From the NCBI RefSeq assembly GCF_024436395.1, contig NZ_JAFMZO010000003.1:744001-808000 (forward strand): a stretch of DNA of 64,000 nt, in the 5' to 3' direction. Made by a program: the position numbers and the translations under genes. This document shows positions 9,601-17,702 of this stretch, piece after piece. Below the pieces are notes generated by a model. The model made no database searches and was not told the DNA's origin. It saw only the letters and a program-made list of their open reading frames with translations. Origin of the DNA: Paradesertivirga mongoliensis (GTDB lineage: Bacteria > Bacteroidota > Bacteroidia > Sphingobacteriales > Sphingobacteriaceae). Each line of letters starts with the position of its first letter. Within the stretch, counting starts at the first letter, position 1.

Positions 9601-10724
9601 GTCCCGAGCCAAAAAACGCCTTCTCGGTCCTGTGTTATTCCGTAAAAACGAACAAAATCAGGACTTTCTAAATCCTTTCTGATCTGAAACTTGCTGAACT
9701 TTTTCGGAATGCTGTTCATCATGTAGATGCCATTACCGTAGGTTCCCAACCAAATATTTTTATCCTTATCTAAAAAAAGTGTTTGAACTGACCATTTCGT
9801 AACTAATGCACCGTTGCTACCTCTAACCGGCTCAAAGTGATATTTCTTCCCATCCGGTTTTGAGACTTTATACAAGCCACCATCCTGCAGTCCGACAAGT
9901 ATTTCATTGTCGCCGTTTTCAACTACGGATAAAAATATATTTCCGGGAAGGCCGAATGCTTCAGCATTAAAAAGCTGAAATCTATTTTCCTTGCGTGAAT
10001 AAAGAAACAGCCCCTTTGAAGTAGCCACCCACACATTCTGATTTTTGTCTTCAAAAATTTTATTGATCCTCGCGTTGAGCACAGGAGTTAAAATCCCCGA
10101 CTGTCTTTTCACCTGAGAACCCATTACTGCAAAAACCTGGATTCCGGCCTCCTTCGTCCCCACCCAGAGAAATCCTCTGGAATCTTCATAGATGTTTAGT
10201 ATGGAATTTGTGATTAATCCGTTTAGGTTTTCTGTATTATAAGTTGTAAACTTCTTGCTTTTCTTGTTGAAATAGTAGAAACCGTCTGTAGTAGCGAGCC
10301 AAAGGTTATTATCCCGGCTTTCTGAAACACAGGTGATATCGTCCTTACGCGCGGGTTGCTGATTGCCGCCGCTATGATATCTGATAAAACGCTGTTTGCC
10401 GGGGTCAAAGCTAGTTAATCCGTTTCGGGAAGAGACCCAAAGCTGACCTTGTGAATCTTTAAAGACTGACTGAACATGATTACTGGCGATACCGTACGGA
10501 TTATTGGGCTCGTTCTTAAAAACGGTAAAGGAATGTCCGTCAAACCTGTTCAAGCCGTCGGATGTGGCTATCCAGATAAAGCCTTTATTATCCTGAGTAA
10601 TGCTGTTTACAATACCGAAAGAAAGCCCATCCTTTAACCCATAATGAAAAATGTTCTTTTCCTGAGTTTGAGACCTCGAGCTGAAAGAAGTTAATAGCAG
10701 GAGAACAATTAAAGCTCTGTTCAT
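6609..10724 (-). CDS. hybrid two-component system sensor-regulator (HTCS-1)
   Basis: 1371 residues, the usual HTCS length. Order: signal peptide; periplasmic two-component propeller repeats (about 25-700, many WIGT/LWVGT motifs); Y_Y_Y domain (about 715-780); one membrane span (about 790-812); HisKA with phospho-acceptor His848 in NVSHEFRTP; HATPase_c; receiver with Asp1160 in VVISDIMM; C-terminal AraC-type HTH. A single protein therefore senses a periplasmic oligosaccharide and activates promoters directly. It sits between PUL-1 and the DUF2264 gene, behind a hairpin and with its own TATTTTTG promoter candidate. PUL-1 is the likely target, but HTCS-2 is a rival candidate. Confidence 0.95.
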   Translation of the reverse strand: MNRALIVLLLLTSFSSRSQTQEKNIFHYGLKDGLSFGIVNSITQDNKGFIWIATSDGLNRFDGHSFTVFKNEPNNPYGIASNHVQSVFKDSQGQLWVSSRNGLTSFDPGKQRFIRYHSGGNQQPARKDDITCVSESRDNNLWLATTDGFYYFNKKSKKFTTYNTENLNGLITNSILNIYEDSRGFLWVGTKEAGIQVFAVMGSQVKRQSGILTPVLNARINKIFEDKNQNVWVATSKGLFLYSRKENRFQLFNAEAFGLPGNIFLSVVENGDNEILVGLQDGGLYKVSKPDGKKYHFEPVRGSNGALVTKWSVQTLFLDKDKNIWLGTYGNGIYMMNSIPKKFSKFQIRKDLESPDFVRFYGITQDREGVFWLGTDGDGIYKVSDEGKVLKNYRADRRSGSITDNAVISALRDSKNRLWFGTYKGGLMRYDKASDSFRSYSYHSKNPHSLKYNDVRVIYEDSKQNIWVGTNGGGLNLFDSETETFNNWNPDNSAIASNDVRAITEDESGNLWIGTYGGGVNYFDIKRNAFFKLFESSSENDILVNNVVYALYLDKKRRLWIGTEGDGLVIYNIRTKEVTKYNEKNGLANNTVNAIKADSRGKVWLSTNKGISKVDLSEDRIYNYDESDGLQAGQFHEGSVLVSDNSGKMVFGGTEGCNFFDPNQIKANAVTPKVLITGLNIYGQPQDRNWLENIKDVTEAKQVELDPHQAVFSINYLTLNYAFPHEGQYAYMLEGLDKDWNFVKGQRSATYRYLEPGTYTFKVKASNEDGIWSDNYSSIDIIILPPWYKTWWAYFIYACLIGVAVYSLILYRTRQAKLKFEIKAAQFEAEKEKELHEKKINFFTNVSHEFRTPLTLIINPAKELLHDDSHNASMGNLNTIYRNARRLLSLVDQLLLFRKSESDMAKLKLVNLNISSVCQEVYLCFTHQARKKNIELSFHTVKENLEIIADREKMEIILFNLISNAIKNTREKGAVTISVSESEQNVTIEVKDTGTGIPDGVGERIFQQFYQVQNSNSASSGGFGIGLSLVKSFVESHKGSVIYESRVGQGTTFSVTLSKGKDHFKDAMIFEEINESSVFLEELVDESQMEQATDGRPTNVSESTEVYSDDKRILIVDDNLQIRQYVKQLFEGEYEILEAENGDKGLEMVQKYIPDVVISDIMMQGLSGIELCSRIKEDPALNHIPVILLTGSSSAEVKLKGIECGAEDFISKPFEREMLIARVAGILKSRSDLQNYFFNHITLKPDKSKISDEYKVFLDRCILIVEENLNEKQFGIKVLADKIAMSRSTLYSRIKSISGQSPNEFIRFIRLRKAAEMFISTECTVSEAAYNVGIKDIKHFREQFNKVFGMNPSDYIKKYRRKFHTTHTVRT

Positions 10725-10783
10725 TTCGATACTTTCCGGAATATTAATTGGTTATTGAATATAGGCTTTCTGGCGGAGCAGTC

Positions 10784-10791
10784 CAAAAATA
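10784..10791 (-). promoter_or_regulatory. candidate -7 promoter element TATTTTTG for HTCS-1
   Basis: The minus-strand reading TATTTTTG fits TAnnTTTG and would give a leader of about 53 bases. It lies just after the hairpin that ends the GH35 transcript, so HTCS-1 can be expressed independently of PUL-1. The -33 part is not clear. Confidence 0.4.
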
Positions 10792-10817
10792 ATTTACAGG
10801 AAAACTCTTTTGAATTA

Positions 10818-10845
10818 AAGCGCCCGTTATAAATAACAGGCGCTT
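10818..10845 (-). terminator. hairpin terminator after the PUL-1 operon
   Basis: A 13-base stem (AAGCGCC-GTTAT arms with one mismatch) closes on a two-base loop 39 bases past the GH35 stop. On the minus strand it is followed by TTTAATT, a weak U-tract. It probably ends the susC-to-GH35 transcript before HTCS-1. Confidence 0.6.
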
Positions 10846-10883
10846 AACGATAACAACAGAAACTTACCGGTTAACCCGGCCGC

Positions 10884-12722
10884 TTATTTCAATTGATCTA
10901 AAATTGCCTTATCACGACCAAGAAGCGTTGAGGATGCAGGCTTTATAAGTTCAAAAACCACCACCTCATTTTTTCCTGGCTTAAGCCATTCGGCGGGGAC
11001 GTAAACAGTTTGTTGCGGGCCTATTTCCCAATATCTTCCCAGATTATGTCCGTTAATCCAAACCACACCCTTGCCCCAGTTTGAAAAGTCCAGGTAAGTA
11101 TCAGCTACTTTATCTAAGGTGAGGTGGCCTTTTTTAAGCACGGGTGCATCTCCAGATCCTGTTCCGGCTGTCTTAAAACCAAGCGATTTGATGTTATCAA
11201 AGGGAAGCCCGTACATTTGCCAGTTCAGGATTTCTTTTCCGCCCAATTCAACCTTTTGGGTGATTCCCTTTGTGTTTTTCAATAAATACGGCCCGAAGTT
11301 TATTCTTCCCATATTTTCGACAAGAATATCAAGCCTTACTTTACCTTTTGGGAGGTCTAACATAACACTGTCCTGATACAAGCGCCTGTCCAGGTTTCCA
11401 ACACGCTTTCCATTGATAAATACTATCCCGTAATCTCTCAGATCGCGAATCTTGAGAAGCTGCCTTGCCCCATTGCCATTAAAAGTTGTGCGGTACATTA
11501 CATAACCATAAGCCTGATTCAAGTCTTCGAAAGTTAAAGGCTTTAAACTGCTTTTCGGCGCTTTAAGCAAATCAAACACCGTGTTTGTTGACGTAAACAC
11601 AACCGGGCTGGTGCTGATCGAGGGTTTAGCGGCTGGAACAGGCGGCAGGCTGGAACCTGCAGGCAAGTTTTTCTGAATCGCCTCTCTGAACCGCATAAAC
11701 TTCTCCGTTGCATTACCCGCCTCATCAAGCGGCGCATCGTAATCATAACTGCTGATCTGCGGCTCGTAAGGGTTTTTGTCGTTAAAGTTTGCTCCGTTCA
11801 TAAAGCCACGAGTGGTTCCGCCATGAAACATATACATATTTATGGAGATCCCGGCTTGCAACACAGAATCCAACCTTCCGGCGTACTTAGAAGCAGGAAC
11901 GGTGTGGTGCGCTGTTCCCCACCAATCAAACCAGGCCGGATACCATTCGGCAATAAAATATGGTCCCTTACCTCCATTATTTTGATTCACGAGGCTCTTC
12001 ACTTTCTCCGGATTATCAACTCCGTTAATGGCTGCCAGAAGGCCGGGTAAATGACCATCTTTGATTGCAGCTTCCGGGTCGCACGTGTACAACAATCCAT
12101 CAAATCCAGCTTCAATAAACATTTTTCTGTTTAGATCGAGGTATTCTTTGTCGCTTCCATACGAGCCGTATTCATTCTCAATCTGGACCATCAAAACGTT
12201 TCCTCCATGATTTACCTGCAAGGGCGCCAGTTGTTTACCCACTTCCATCAAGTAGTTTTTATAGGCTTTCAAATACTGAGGCTCCTTGCTACGCACTTCA
12301 AGTCCCTTAATATTCTGCAGCCAGTAAGGGTAACCTCCGAACTCCCATTCGGCGCATACGTATGGGCTGGGCCTTAAAACTACCCAGAGCCCTTCTTCCT
12401 TCGCTATTTTCACAAACTCAGCGACATCGTTATTTCCCGAGAAATCGTATCTGCCTTGTTGAGGTTCGTGTATGTTCCAGAAAACGTAAGTTCCGATAGT
12501 ATTCAAGCCCATCGCTTTAGCCATTTTCATCCGGTGCCTCCAGGACTCGCGCGGCACCCTCGGGTAGTGAATCTCGCCCGAGATCATTTGAAACGGCTTA
12601 CCATCAAGTAAGAAAGCGGTGTCTGACAAACTAAATGAATGTGAGGCTTCCTGCGCTTTTAAATTGCCGGCAGATCCGCCAAGGATAGAAATGAGTATGA
12701 GTACTCTGAAGATATTTCGCAT
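10884..12722 (-). CDS. GH35 beta-galactosidase
   Basis: I chose the start at 12722, which gives a clean signal peptide (MRNIFRVLILISI...NLKAQ) and a 35-base gap after the GH5 gene. The frame stays open 29 codons further up, but that would overlap GH5 and bury the signal peptide. The mature protein has the GH35 TIM barrel with acid/base Glu184 in QIENEYGSYG and nucleophile Glu259 in FIAEWYPAW, followed by C-terminal beta-sandwich domains. It removes terminal beta-linked galactose in the periplasm or at the surface. It is the last gene of PUL-1 and probably finishes oligosaccharides released by the GH30 and GH5 enzymes. Confidence 0.93.
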   Translation of the reverse strand: MRNIFRVLILISILGGSAGNLKAQEASHSFSLSDTAFLLDGKPFQMISGEIHYPRVPRESWRHRMKMAKAMGLNTIGTYVFWNIHEPQQGRYDFSGNNDVAEFVKIAKEEGLWVVLRPSPYVCAEWEFGGYPYWLQNIKGLEVRSKEPQYLKAYKNYLMEVGKQLAPLQVNHGGNVLMVQIENEYGSYGSDKEYLDLNRKMFIEAGFDGLLYTCDPEAAIKDGHLPGLLAAINGVDNPEKVKSLVNQNNGGKGPYFIAEWYPAWFDWWGTAHHTVPASKYAGRLDSVLQAGISINMYMFHGGTTRGFMNGANFNDKNPYEPQISSYDYDAPLDEAGNATEKFMRFREAIQKNLPAGSSLPPVPAAKPSISTSPVVFTSTNTVFDLLKAPKSSLKPLTFEDLNQAYGYVMYRTTFNGNGARQLLKIRDLRDYGIVFINGKRVGNLDRRLYQDSVMLDLPKGKVRLDILVENMGRINFGPYLLKNTKGITQKVELGGKEILNWQMYGLPFDNIKSLGFKTAGTGSGDAPVLKKGHLTLDKVADTYLDFSNWGKGVVWINGHNLGRYWEIGPQQTVYVPAEWLKPGKNEVVVFELIKPASSTLLGRDKAILDQLK

Positions 12723-12757
12723 GTTAAAGTATATTGTTTTTATGTGATCTACATCCG

Positions 12758-14245
12758 TTACAGCTGCTGGAATTTCCATTGCTGATTGTTGCCACCCCAA
12801 AAACTCCATTGGACAATAGTTGCTCCATCGGCGGTGGACTGGCCATTTACATCCAAAGCCTTACCGCTATTTCTGTTGATAACTCTGTTGTAACCGCCTC
12901 CGTTATCGATAACCTGCCATTGCTGATTGTTACCGCCGGAATATGTCCACTGAATAACGCCTGCTCCATCAGCGGTAGAGGCGCTATTTACGTCCAGGGC
13001 TTTTGCACTATTTCTGTTTATTATCCGGTAATATCCTGTGCCGTTATCAATAATCTGCCATTGCTGATTGTTACCCCCCCAATACCCCCACTGAATGATA
13101 CCTGCGCCATTGGTAGTCGCACTTCCGTTAACATCGAGCGCTTTGCCGCTGTTGCGGTTAACAATAGTGTAATAAACGTTTGGATTAAAGGCGCTCCCTT
13201 CTCCCCAGCCGTAGCGAATTCTATCACGACCAGAAGTATTAGTAACGGATAGTGTAATATTATTTCCGGTGCCGCTGCGCGTGGTTATGGAGTAACTATC
13301 ACCATCTCTTAAGCCCGGCCAGTACACACTTCCCAATTTGTCGCTTCTGAACACATTGGTCGAGCCTTGTATGTACGCTATTTCGTTATCACCGTTTGAG
13401 GGATTGTTATAATTTTTGCCGGTAGTCATGGGGGCGCCGTATTCTGTAACTACAGTGCGGCTGCCATAAGAACCGAACTGATCCCGCCACGACTGCTCCC
13501 AGGCTGCTACAGTTCCTCTGTTTGCCCAAAAGGCATAATTGTGCAGCGACAAAAGACACTGAGAAAAACGTGAGTCGGCGCCGATAGGCTTTACATCATC
13601 GCAATAACCGGTACCGCCAAGCATAATTCTTCCGCGTGGTACGTTAGGATATCTCGCGAGCCAGCTGGCATATATAGTAGTTAATTGAGATGCCGTGTAC
13701 CCATGGGGCTCATTGAAAACTTCGAAGTAAACATTGGCATTGCCGGTATATTTGGCTACTACCACATCCCACATGCTCCAAAACTGGGTAGTATTATCAA
13801 TAATTCCGTCTCGTGATGATGCACCTTCCCAGTAAGCTATGATCACTTTCATATTTTTGCTCAATGCAGCATCAATTGCTCCGTTGTAAGAATTCCACCA
13901 TGACTCTAAAACGCTGGGTGGGTTTATCGGGAGACGAACGGTATTAACACCCGGCAGGGTGGACTGAAAATTAGTTAAAATGGAGTTCGCTTTCGCGGAT
14001 ACCGTTGAATAACTATCTGAGGCTGTCAATCCCGAGGGGATTACCCACCCATCTACAAAATTATCGCGTCCATCGGCCCAATTTACTCCTGCAATACCAG
14101 CCGCCCCGACCGCAGATATTGATGGAGTGGCTTTTTCGCTTACAATCACCTGCTCTCCGGCAGATTCATGTAAGTCATTTTTCTTTGAACAGCTCCCTAG
14201 CAGAAATATGCAACCGCAGAAGGGAATTAGCATGTTTTTTTTCAT
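12758..14245 (-). CDS. GH5-family lipoprotein hydrolase with C-terminal RICIN domain
   Basis: 495 residues. The lipobox LLGSC makes it a lipoprotein, probably at the cell surface as an endo-acting enzyme. Residues about 45-320 form a GH5-like barrel with acid/base Glu179 in VFNEPHG and nucleophile Glu268 in VVTEYGAP. Residues 359-495 are a three-repeat beta-trefoil of RICIN/CBM13 type, each unit containing NRNS-KALDVN and NNQQW. This domain should bind galactose- or xylose-containing glycans. The gene is 35 bases after GH30 in the PUL-1 operon. The subfamily, and hence the bond cleaved, cannot be set by eye: cellulase-like, galactanase and mannanase activities all occur in GH5. Confidence 0.85.
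   Translation of the reverse strand: MKKNMLIPFCGCIFLLGSCSKKNDLHESAGEQVIVSEKATPSISAVGAAGIAGVNWADGRDNFVDGWVIPSGLTASDSYSTVSAKANSILTNFQSTLPGVNTVRLPINPPSVLESWWNSYNGAIDAALSKNMKVIIAYWEGASSRDGIIDNTTQFWSMWDVVVAKYTGNANVYFEVFNEPHGYTASQLTTIYASWLARYPNVPRGRIMLGGTGYCDDVKPIGADSRFSQCLLSLHNYAFWANRGTVAAWEQSWRDQFGSYGSRTVVTEYGAPMTTGKNYNNPSNGDNEIAYIQGSTNVFRSDKLGSVYWPGLRDGDSYSITTRSGTGNNITLSVTNTSGRDRIRYGWGEGSAFNPNVYYTIVNRNSGKALDVNGSATTNGAGIIQWGYWGGNNQQWQIIDNGTGYYRIINRNSAKALDVNSASTADGAGVIQWTYSGGNNQQWQVIDNGGGYNRVINRNSGKALDVNGQSTADGATIVQWSFWGGNNQQWKFQQL
12761..13171 (-). repeat. three tandem 141-base RICIN units
   Basis: Three consecutive units of 47, 47 and 43 codons (13171-13031, 13030-12890, 12889-12761) encode the beta-trefoil of the GH5 protein. 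They are alike at DNA as well as protein level, including the repeated tract ccattgctgattgtt, which suggests recent duplication or gene conversion. Confidence 0.85.
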
Positions 14246-14280
14246 GGTTGATTAATTAGGTTTATTGATTAGTTTTTCGG

Positions 14281-15843
14281 TTATTCCATATCAGATAAAA
14301 GAGTGGTTATAGTCTGTGGCTCGAGAATGATCGGCTTATCTGCTGGAAGAGCCTGCTTGATTGCCAGATCTTTTGAGGCCGACGTAGTATAAGTGCTCAG
14401 ATTCTTAACTTTCCCACCGCTTAAAGCCAGGTTCAGTTCAACTGATTGTGGTGTAGAATTGACGGCAACGGTAACCAGCTTATTGTCTGTAGTCCGGTAA
14501 GAGGAAACTAATATTTCGGGTTCGGCACCTTTAGAAATAACATCCAGTCTAACAGATCCTGGTGTAATAAAGCGGCTGTAATTACCTAACGACCAAAGCA
14601 TTTTACTTGGATAATAAGCCCCGTCTATTTTATTCTTGTCGATATAGACTAACCCGTCTTTGTAATTGTAAGGAGAAACCGCCAGCCACCACTGCCATGC
14701 AGTAGCATTTGCATTGACCAGGTCGTTATGGATCACTCTTGCTAAATACAATGCAGGAGCTATGCTCAAGTCACGCCCATCTCCTTTCATTTCATTTTCA
14801 TTATCCCCCAGAATACAATACTCAGACTGCCAGAGACTTAATCCATTAACAGAGGCTACTTTAGCAGCCAATTGCTTTCTGATGGATACTGCTCTGGTAT
14901 ACGTAGATGTGGTAAAATAGCTATGGCCACATATATGCTTTTCCACTGAAGACAAATTCCCGATGTAGTTTGGAGATGCCTGATCAAAGAATGCGTCAAT
15001 CTGATTGCCTCTATCTGACTTACCATTTGCAGAATAAAGAAACTCATACTGCCCTGCTTCAGAAATAGTAATTTTTGTATTCAGGTTGTTGGTTTTTATT
15101 GAAGCGTCGAGTGCTTTTACCATGCCTGAAATATCGTTGTTGGTGAAAGGAGTTCCTTCCTGCCCGCCATCGCTCCAATCCCATTGGGGTTCGTTAGCCG
15201 GACTTATATAATTAAACATAATCCCCGACTTCACCTGAACGCCCTTTATCACCGCAGTAAGAAAATCTGCAAACGCCTGAAAATTTCCCGATGCCAGATT
15301 CGGCTGTGCAGATGTAGCAAAAGCTTTTTTATTTACGGTCATTTGCACCGGTGGACTGTTAGTGAAAGCCAGGAACTGGTTAACGCCACGTTCTTTGGCT
15401 GCTTTCAAGAACCACATTTGTCCTGACTGCCGGTTCCAGTCGTAATTGCCATTATCATCCAGAAAAGATTCCGCTCTGCGCCATTCGTCGCCTATACCAC
15501 TTTGACTTCCCTGCTGCGCACTTCCCGCTCCAATATTGAATCGCCACAAGGAAAGGCCTATACCTTCCGGGGATCCATCGGCCTTAAGTTCACGGCTGAA
15601 AAGTAAATCGGCTATTGCGTTCCTCTTTGCTTCCGGCCAATTACCTGCAAACTGACAAGACCAGGCATCTGATGCTCCAAAATTTTCGATGGTTTGGTGG
15701 GTCTTACCAAGATCTATCAAGACCGTTATTTGCTTCTTCTGATCCGGTGTCAACGGATTATTGGAAGGCTTATCTTTACCGCAAGCAGAAACACTTATGG
15801 AAAGCACAAAAGGTAAGATTTTGCCTACTTGCTTAAAATTCAT
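14281..15843 (-). CDS. GH30-family lipoprotein glycoside hydrolase
   Basis: 520 residues with a lipoprotein signal ending VSACG. A (beta/alpha)8 barrel carries acid/base Glu218 in SPANEPQWDW and nucleophile Glu341 in LWQSEYC, followed by the small side beta-domain (about 430-520) typical of GH30. GH30 members include endo-beta-1,6-galactanases, glucuronoxylanases and beta-glycosidases. The long GIGLSLWRFNIGAGS region resembles the endo-1,6-galactanase-like group as I recall it, but this needs a subfamily search. It is the first enzyme after susD in PUL-1, the usual position for a surface endo-hydrolase. The 150-base gap before it holds a palindromic repeat. Confidence 0.88.
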   Translation of the reverse strand: MNFKQVGKILPFVLSISVSACGKDKPSNNPLTPDQKKQITVLIDLGKTHQTIENFGASDAWSCQFAGNWPEAKRNAIADLLFSRELKADGSPEGIGLSLWRFNIGAGSAQQGSQSGIGDEWRRAESFLDDNGNYDWNRQSGQMWFLKAAKERGVNQFLAFTNSPPVQMTVNKKAFATSAQPNLASGNFQAFADFLTAVIKGVQVKSGIMFNYISPANEPQWDWSDGGQEGTPFTNNDISGMVKALDASIKTNNLNTKITISEAGQYEFLYSANGKSDRGNQIDAFFDQASPNYIGNLSSVEKHICGHSYFTTSTYTRAVSIRKQLAAKVASVNGLSLWQSEYCILGDNENEMKGDGRDLSIAPALYLARVIHNDLVNANATAWQWWLAVSPYNYKDGLVYIDKNKIDGAYYPSKMLWSLGNYSRFITPGSVRLDVISKGAEPEILVSSYRTTDNKLVTVAVNSTPQSVELNLALSGGKVKNLSTYTTSASKDLAIKQALPADKPIILEPQTITTLLSDME

Positions 15844-15869
15844 TGTTGGATTTTTACGTGGTATAAAAG

Positions 15870-15987
15870 AGAGGATGGCTCAAAGGTCTATTCGTCATGT
15901 TGAACTCTGTCGAAAGATTATAAGGCTTCGATAAGCTCTGCCCTGACGCCAAACTTCAGTCTGCTTACGACTTTTGAGACATCCTCT
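15870..15987. repeat. palindromic interspersed element (MITE/REP-like) between susD and GH30
   Basis: Outer arms of 19 bases (15870-15888 and 15969-15987) match as inverted repeats at 17 of 19 positions, with the core AGAGGATG-CTCAAA-GTC. Nested inside is a second imperfect pair around TCGAA/TTCGA and GTCA/TGAC. The whole could fold back on itself. It codes for nothing and lies inside the PUL-1 operon, so it may attenuate or process the transcript between susD and the hydrolases. No other copy was seen in this window. Confidence 0.65.
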
Positions 15988-15993
15988 TATAAC

Positions 15994-17697
15994 TTAATTA
16001 CTATAATCCTTATTCTGCACCAACTTGTTGCCCGAAGCCTGAATTTCGGCTCGTGGAATAGGTAACCAGTAATGCTTCTCCTCAAATTTTCTACCTTCCA
16101 ACGCGATCTTTGTCTGGTAAGACAGTGTGTTTCCGCTTTTCGTAATCGTGATTCCCTGAGCAGGCATGTTTTCGGTTTGATCAGCTATTTTCCAGCGGCG
16201 AACATCGTAAAAACGGTGCTCTTCAAACGCCAGTTCTACTCGCCGTTCTCTTCTGATGGCCTCACGCATTTGCTCCTTGGTTAAACCAGGTAACAACCCG
16301 GGCATATTGACGCTTGCTCTTGACCTGATCTGATTGATCGCGGTCCTGGCCGAAAGAGTCGAACCGGCGGGAACTACATCCGGCCCGTGAACTTCATTAA
16401 CGGCCTCAGCATAATTCAGGAGTATCTCCGCATAACGAAAATATATCCAGGGCTGTAATCCCGCTATGTTCCATGGATTGTTGATGGGCATAGACTCGTC
16501 AACAAATTTCCTTAAATAATAACCAGTTTTTGACGTATTCCAGTTAGAAGGGCCATCCTTACTATCACGTCCGCCCGGCACAAAAGTTTCGACGGCGCGG
16601 CCACGATACTGAGCTCCGTCGTGAAGAATGGTTGCGTAAAACCTGGGGTCGCGGTTTTTGTAAGGATCTTGTGCATTATATCCTGAAGTAGGATCTGTTA
16701 TCACTTTTCCGTTGTTCATCTCATAAGCGTCTACCATGTTTTGCAATGGCAAGTTACCGCCCCAGCCATCATAACCATTAGGGCCGTTAGCTATTTCCAT
16801 TGGCACGTGGCGAGCTCCTACCGTATAATAACGAGCGAAGATCACTTCGTTATTCGCGTTAGAACTAATGAACATATTTTGGTAATCTGAACTTATTCCG
16901 TACTGGTTCAGGTCCATAACTGCCTTGGCAGCATCTGCTGCTGCTTGCCAGGTACCAGCATTATAAAGCGGGCTTGCCGCATAAAGTAATAAACGCGATT
17001 TTAATGCTAAAGCAGCTCCCTTTGTAGCCCGGCCCTTTAACCAGGCTCCAGAATTGGTAGCAGGGAGACCGGCAGCGGCAGCATTCAGCTCTGCAACTAC
17101 ATAATTAATGCATTCTGTTATACTTTTTCTCTCAAATAAAGATGGATCAGCAAAATCTTCACCCAGTTGGTAAACTTTATCGCCCAACAAAGGCACGCCG
17201 CCATAGTTCCTTATTAAATCGTGATAACGGAATGCGCGAATAAATTTTAGTTCGGCTATTAGCCATTTCCGGTGAGCATCACTCATGTTTACTTTGTCCA
17301 CGTTGGCCAGGGCAAAATTACACTCCCTGATACCGCGGTAACTACGGCCCCAAAAGGTTCCTGCAATCCCGACGTTATCGGGCGAAAGCTCACCTTTTTG
17401 AACCAGCCAGGTGTTATCATCATTATTATAGATACTTTCGTCGGTTAGCGAACTCCACATGGCGTACTCGAATCCCCTTCCAAAACCGGGTAAAGTTCCT
17501 TCGGCTTCTTTATTGGTTAAACGGACACCCAGGTATCTGTTAACTACATAGGCTTCAAACGTAGTTGAGTCGCCGGTAATAGCTGCGTCAGAAAGACGAT
17601 CGGTAGGTACCACATCAAGAAAGTCTTTCTTACATGATGACACAACCGAAATCGAGGCAGCTAAACAAAGTATATTGATAAGTCTTGTTGCTTTCAT
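15994..17697 (-). CDS. susD: SusD-like glycan-binding outer-membrane lipoprotein (PUL-1)
   Basis: 567 residues with lipobox VVSSC followed by the standard KKDFLDVVPTD start of mature SusD proteins. The N-terminal SusD-like domain is followed by the RagB/SusD C-terminal domain, with landmarks RAFRYHDLIRNYGGVPL, RYAEILLNYAEAVNE and RRVELAFEEHRFYDVRRW. SusD proteins form the lid over the SusC transporter and hand it oligosaccharides at the cell surface. The gene follows susC after only 5 bases, so the two are certainly co-transcribed. Ligand specificity cannot be read from sequence. Confidence 0.96.
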   Translation of the reverse strand: MKATRLINILCLAASISVVSSCKKDFLDVVPTDRLSDAAITGDSTTFEAYVVNRYLGVRLTNKEAEGTLPGFGRGFEYAMWSSLTDESIYNNDDNTWLVQKGELSPDNVGIAGTFWGRSYRGIRECNFALANVDKVNMSDAHRKWLIAELKFIRAFRYHDLIRNYGGVPLLGDKVYQLGEDFADPSLFERKSITECINYVVAELNAAAAGLPATNSGAWLKGRATKGAALALKSRLLLYAASPLYNAGTWQAAADAAKAVMDLNQYGISSDYQNMFISSNANNEVIFARYYTVGARHVPMEIANGPNGYDGWGGNLPLQNMVDAYEMNNGKVITDPTSGYNAQDPYKNRDPRFYATILHDGAQYRGRAVETFVPGGRDSKDGPSNWNTSKTGYYLRKFVDESMPINNPWNIAGLQPWIYFRYAEILLNYAEAVNEVHGPDVVPAGSTLSARTAINQIRSRASVNMPGLLPGLTKEQMREAIRRERRVELAFEEHRFYDVRRWKIADQTENMPAQGITITKSGNTLSYQTKIALEGRKFEEKHYWLPIPRAEIQASGNKLVQNKDYSN

Positions 17698-17702
17698 GAT
17701 TA

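Noticed and set aside
12723..12809. 29-codon N-terminal extension of the GH35 frame
   Set aside because: It would overlap the GH5 gene and place the clear signal peptide 29 residues inside the protein; the start at 12722 fits.
12761..13171. Considered as a CRISPR-like or other repeat array
   Set aside because: The units are in-frame protein repeats of a beta-trefoil, with no spacers.
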